Below, in pieces: positions 6,161-8,274 of a stretch of DNA of 8,274 nucleotides. The stretch covers positions 1-8,274 of the forward strand of contig QBMP01000205.1 of NCBI GenBank assembly GCA_003242115.1, read 5' to 3'. The notes beneath the pieces are model-generated. The model was not told where the DNA came from, ran no database searches, and worked only from the letters and a program-made list of their open reading frames with translations. A program made the position numbers and the translations under genes. The stretch is from Phormidesmis priestleyi (lineage in GTDB: Bacteria; Cyanobacteriota; Cyanobacteriia; Phormidesmidales; Phormidesmidaceae). The first letter of the stretch is position 1. Each line of letters starts with the position of its first letter.

Positions 6161-6193
6161 TAAAACAGTCTCTATATCTCTATAGAAGATATT

Positions 6194-6230
6194 AGCGGTA
6201 GCATTGATTATTCTTGTCGGTGCTACCGCT
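6194..6230. terminator. candidate hairpin terminator between convergent genes
   Basis: AGCGGTAGCA (6194-6203) and TGCTACCGCT (6221-6230) are perfect inverted repeats of 10 bp. In plus-strand RNA the stem can extend inward by five pairs, three of them G-U, leaving the seven-base loop UAUUCUU. No T-tract follows on the plus strand; on the minus strand a mildly T-rich stretch follows. It lies 34 bp after the small gene and 105 bp after the NADH dehydrogenase gene, so it may serve one or both. Terminators without a U-run are common in cyanobacteria. A processed small RNA or 3'-stability element is the alternative. Confidence 0.55.
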
Positions 6231-6335
6231 GCATTAGGGAATGGTGCGATCGCTGTCTGCATATTCGCTTGCTAGCTAAACCATCCAGATAAATCTTTTA
6301 GCTGAATCTTTCGGGTGCTGCTAATAGTCGAGTCG

Positions 6336-7774
6336 CTACGCCTTATCAGCTAGCGCTGTTGAACCACTCACTTGAGCGCCCAGAGTCATCTCCTCAATCA
6401 CAAGGGCAGAAAGCGCTGGAATCGAATCATCTCCGGTAATCAGCCTTGCGCCGCGCTGACTGGTGAAATAGTGCCAGCCCCATTGCAGCATCACCAGCAG
6501 CTTATTGTCGAACTCGATGAGATAGTAAATATGCACAAAAATCCAGACAATCCAGGCCAGAAACCCAGTGAGCTTGGCAAAGCCTAAGTCTGCTACGGCT
6601 TCATTTCGGCCAATCACCGCTAAGCTGCCATTGTCTTTGTATTCAAAAGGACTGACGGCTTTGTTCGTTATCCGCCGCTCAATCGACGTGGCCAAATAGC
6701 TGCCTTGCTGCATGGCCGTCGCTGCTGTTCCTGGCAGAGGCGCATCGCTGGCATAGCTTTTGCTGGGATGCGCGTAGTGAGCCAAATCACCCGCAATAAA
6801 GAGATTCGGGTAGCCCGGTACGCTCAGATCAGGCTCTACAATCACGCGGCCAATGCGATCTAGTTCTGCCCCGGTTTTGTCAGCGATCGCTTTCCCCAAA
6901 GGCGACGCCTTAATGCCCGCCGCCCACAGCACCGTAAACGCCTGCACTTTTTCTTCAACGCCATTGCTTTTCAGCGTGACCGTATCGCCCTCAATATTGG
7001 TCACCAGCGTCGAAGTGCGCACTTCTACCCCTAGCTTTTCTAAAGACTTCTTAGCGGCAATCGAAAGATCGCCCGGATAAGGCGGCAGCACCCTATCCAT
7101 ACCCTCTAGCAAAACAATTTTGGTTTCACTGGGGTTGATACTGCGAAAATCCTCTCGCAGCGTTTCGTAAGCTAGCTCGGCCAAAGCTCCTGATAGCTCA
7201 ACGCCCGTCGGCCCTCCACCCACAATAAAAAAGGTCAGCAAAGCCGAGCGCCGAGCCGGATCACTCTCCTTTTCAGCCGCCTCAAACGCCAAAAAGATCC
7301 GCCGCCGCACCTCTAGCGCATCTTCAATCCCGGCGCAATGCTAGCCCACTCGTCTTTCCCAAAATAGTGATGGCTAGAGCCGGTAGCGACGATCAAACTG
7401 TCATAACTTAGCGTTTCGCCATTTTTGAGCACCACGCACTGATCATCAGGCTCAATGCTCGTCACCTCGCCCATCAGCACCTGTACGTTCTTTTGTTTGC
7501 TGAGCACAGCCCGCAGCGGGGATGAAATATCGCCTGCCGAAAGGCCGCCTGTCGCGACCTGATACAGCAGCGGCTGAAATAAATGAAAGTTGCGTTTGTC
7601 AATCAGCGTGACTTTGACGGCTACTTTACCTAAAGCCTTTGCAGCATAGAGCCCACCAAAGCCACCGCCCACAATCACTACATGGGGGATAGACTGGCCG
7701 CCAGACTTTTCTTTAGACTTTCCTGTGGCAGTTTTTGAGGTCGAGACGGGGCGGTTCGGAAGAACTGCTGTCAT
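6336..7774 (-). pseudogene. type II NADH dehydrogenase (NDH-2), frameshifted
   Basis: NDH-2 is a single-chain, membrane-attached FAD enzyme that passes electrons from NAD(P)H to quinone without pumping protons. The first part (7774 down to 7313) has the FAD motif IVGGGFGG and the family stretch 'DKRNFHLFQPLLYQVATGGL', then reads APGLKMR and stops at a TAG. The second part (7331 down to 6336) continues in another frame as IEDALEVRRRIFLAFEAAE, then the NADH motif FIVGGGPTGVE, the FAD-contact LFIAGD, and a hydrophobic C-terminal segment near 'WIVWIFVHIYYLIEF' ending in an LQWGWHYFTSQRGARLI-type membrane anchor. The family normally reads APGLKTIEDA here, so about 10 bases seem lost, giving about 482 residues before damage. 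I prefer the ATG at 7774 over an upstream TTG at 7798. Intact function would need a frameshift or a wrong base call. Confidence 0.9.
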
Positions 7775-7811
7775 AGTGGGCAACCAGTGATGTGGCAAAT
7801 CTTAATTAAAG

Positions 7812-7838
7812 TTTATAACTCTAAGGGAGTTTCGTCAG
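7812..7838 (-). promoter_or_regulatory. weak candidate promoter for the NADH dehydrogenase gene
   Basis: On the minus strand CTGACG (7838-7833, four of six to TTGACA) and TATAAA (7817-7812) are separated by 15 bp, a little short. This would start transcription about 30 bp before the ATG at 7774. It lies in the 202-bp spacer shared with the divergent lysC gene. The call rests on hexamer resemblance only. Confidence 0.22.
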
Positions 7839-7915
7839 TACTTTAGGCCACACTTTATTCAAAAAAGGGCTGGTATCTTATTGCAGCGAAGAAATTGTAA
7901 AGTTAGAAAGCGCAA

Positions 7916-7962
7916 AGAGCGTTGAGCGGGCGTTAAACAGAGCCCTAAGCAGAGCGTTAAAC
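7916..7962 (+). repeat. imperfect 23/24-bp direct repeat in the lysC leader
   Basis: Two head-to-tail segments, 7916-7938 and 7939-7962, both begin AGAGC and end CGTTAAAC, with a one-base length difference and several mismatches in the middle. The second copy ends 14 bases before the lysC ATG. The shared GCGTTAAAC core is exact at a 24-bp offset. No lysine riboswitch features were recognised in this short leader. Confidence 0.4.
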
Positions 7963-7976
7963 GGGAAGAGGAAAGC

Positions 7977-8274
7977 ATGGGGCTGATTGTGCAAAAGTTT
8001 GGCGGTACCTCAGTCGGTAGCGTGGAGCGAATTCAGGCGGTGGCTGAGCGGATTCAAGCGACTGCGCAGGCGGGCCATTCGGTGATTGTGGTGGTGTCAG
8101 CGATGGGCAAAAGCACCGATAGCTTAGTGCAGCTGGCGCATGACATTTCAAGCAATCCTAGCCGCAGGGAGATGGATATGCTGCTTTCGACGGGTGAGCA
8201 GGTGACCATAGCGCTGCTGAGTATGGCCTTGCATGAGCGCGGTCAGGCGGCGATTTCGCTGACCGGGGCGCAGG
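7977..8274 (+). CDS. lysC: aspartate kinase, N-terminal fragment
   Basis: Aspartate kinase phosphorylates L-aspartate with ATP, the first committed step towards lysine, threonine, methionine and diaminopimelate. The 99 codons present start [19 protein letters not shown], containing the diagnostic KFGGTSVG motif, followed by a helix and the strand/turn [15 protein letters not shown], then '[13 protein letters not shown]', the conserved aspartate-binding region of the amino-acid kinase fold, and a closing ISLTGAQ. This is the start of the catalytic domain; the C-terminal ACT regulatory domains lie beyond the right edge, so feedback behaviour cannot be judged. The purine-rich GAAGAGGAAAGC directly before the ATG serves as ribosome-binding site, with GAGGA ending four bases upstream. 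It is transcribed divergently from the broken NADH dehydrogenase gene across 202 bp. Confidence 0.97.
   Translation, partial: MGLIVQKFGGTSVGSVERIQAVAERIQATAQAGHSVIVVVSAMGKSTDSLVQLAHDISSNPSRREMDMLLSTGEQVTIALLSMALHERGQAAISLTGAQ

Larger units (their letters stand above)
996..6890. repeat. ten dispersed HIP1 octamers (GCGATCGC)
   Basis: Exact copies start at 996, 1010, 1462, 1875, 2059, 3444, 3940, 4732, 6246 and 6883. Random expectation in a window of this size is well below one. HIP1 over-representation is known in many cyanobacteria, where the site is often methylated. Six of the ten lie in the methyltransferase-like gene, including two only 14 bp apart near its start. The span given covers the first to the last copy; the sites themselves are 8 bp each. 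Confidence 0.95.

Noticed and set aside
7775..7798. TTG start that adds eight residues to the NADH dehydrogenase N-terminus
   Set aside because: The ATG at 7774 is a commoner start codon and already leaves about 30 residues before the FAD motif; no Shine-Dalgarno favours the TTG.
7775..7976. Lysine riboswitch upstream of lysC
   Set aside because: The spacer is about 200 bp, holds a divergent promoter region, and lacks a recognisable multi-helix lysine aptamer.

Overview
The window looks like a chromosomal stretch from a cyanobacterium. The octamer GCGATCGC (HIP1, a cyanobacterial hallmark) occurs ten times in 8.3 kb, far above chance. The CobA, HemD, SRPBCC and type II NADH dehydrogenase sequences all read as cyanobacterial versions of their families. 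I cannot name the genus; a Leptolyngbya- or Synechococcus-like lineage is only a guess.

Layout. At the left edge is the N-terminus of a DUF1565-type beta-helix protein on the minus strand. A 179-bp divergent spacer separates it from two plus-strand genes: a SRPBCC (START/Coq10-like) protein, then 35 bp later a large Eco57I/type IIG-like N6-adenine DNA methyltransferase relative. That protein keeps the SAM motif but has an altered catalytic motif IV and no C-terminal recognition domain. Ten bases on, it meets a minus-strand operon head-on: a fused cobA-hemD gene (siroheme/cobalamin and heme/chlorophyll branch point) that overlaps coaE (last step of coenzyme A synthesis). A 308-bp spacer follows, then a 49-codon plus-strand gene with a strong Shine-Dalgarno site and, 34 bp past its stop, a perfect 10-bp inverted repeat. 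Converging on it from the right is a type II NADH dehydrogenase gene on the minus strand, split into two frames by an apparent small deletion. A 202-bp divergent spacer leads to the start of lysC (aspartate kinase), which runs off the right edge.

How the genes fit together. Most of the window is core metabolism: tetrapyrroles, CoA, aspartate-family amino acids and respiratory NADH oxidation. No phage, transposon, CRISPR or recognisable defence island is present; the methyltransferase relative stands alone without a partner nuclease.

Most worth a second look are the degenerate methyltransferase, the broken NADH dehydrogenase (its junction suggests deletion between short direct repeats), the small conserved-looking gene, and a recurring pattern of 12- and 15-bp tandem duplications. 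These duplications lie in spacers and, in frame, in protein linkers. I did not find evidence for a completely new biological system.
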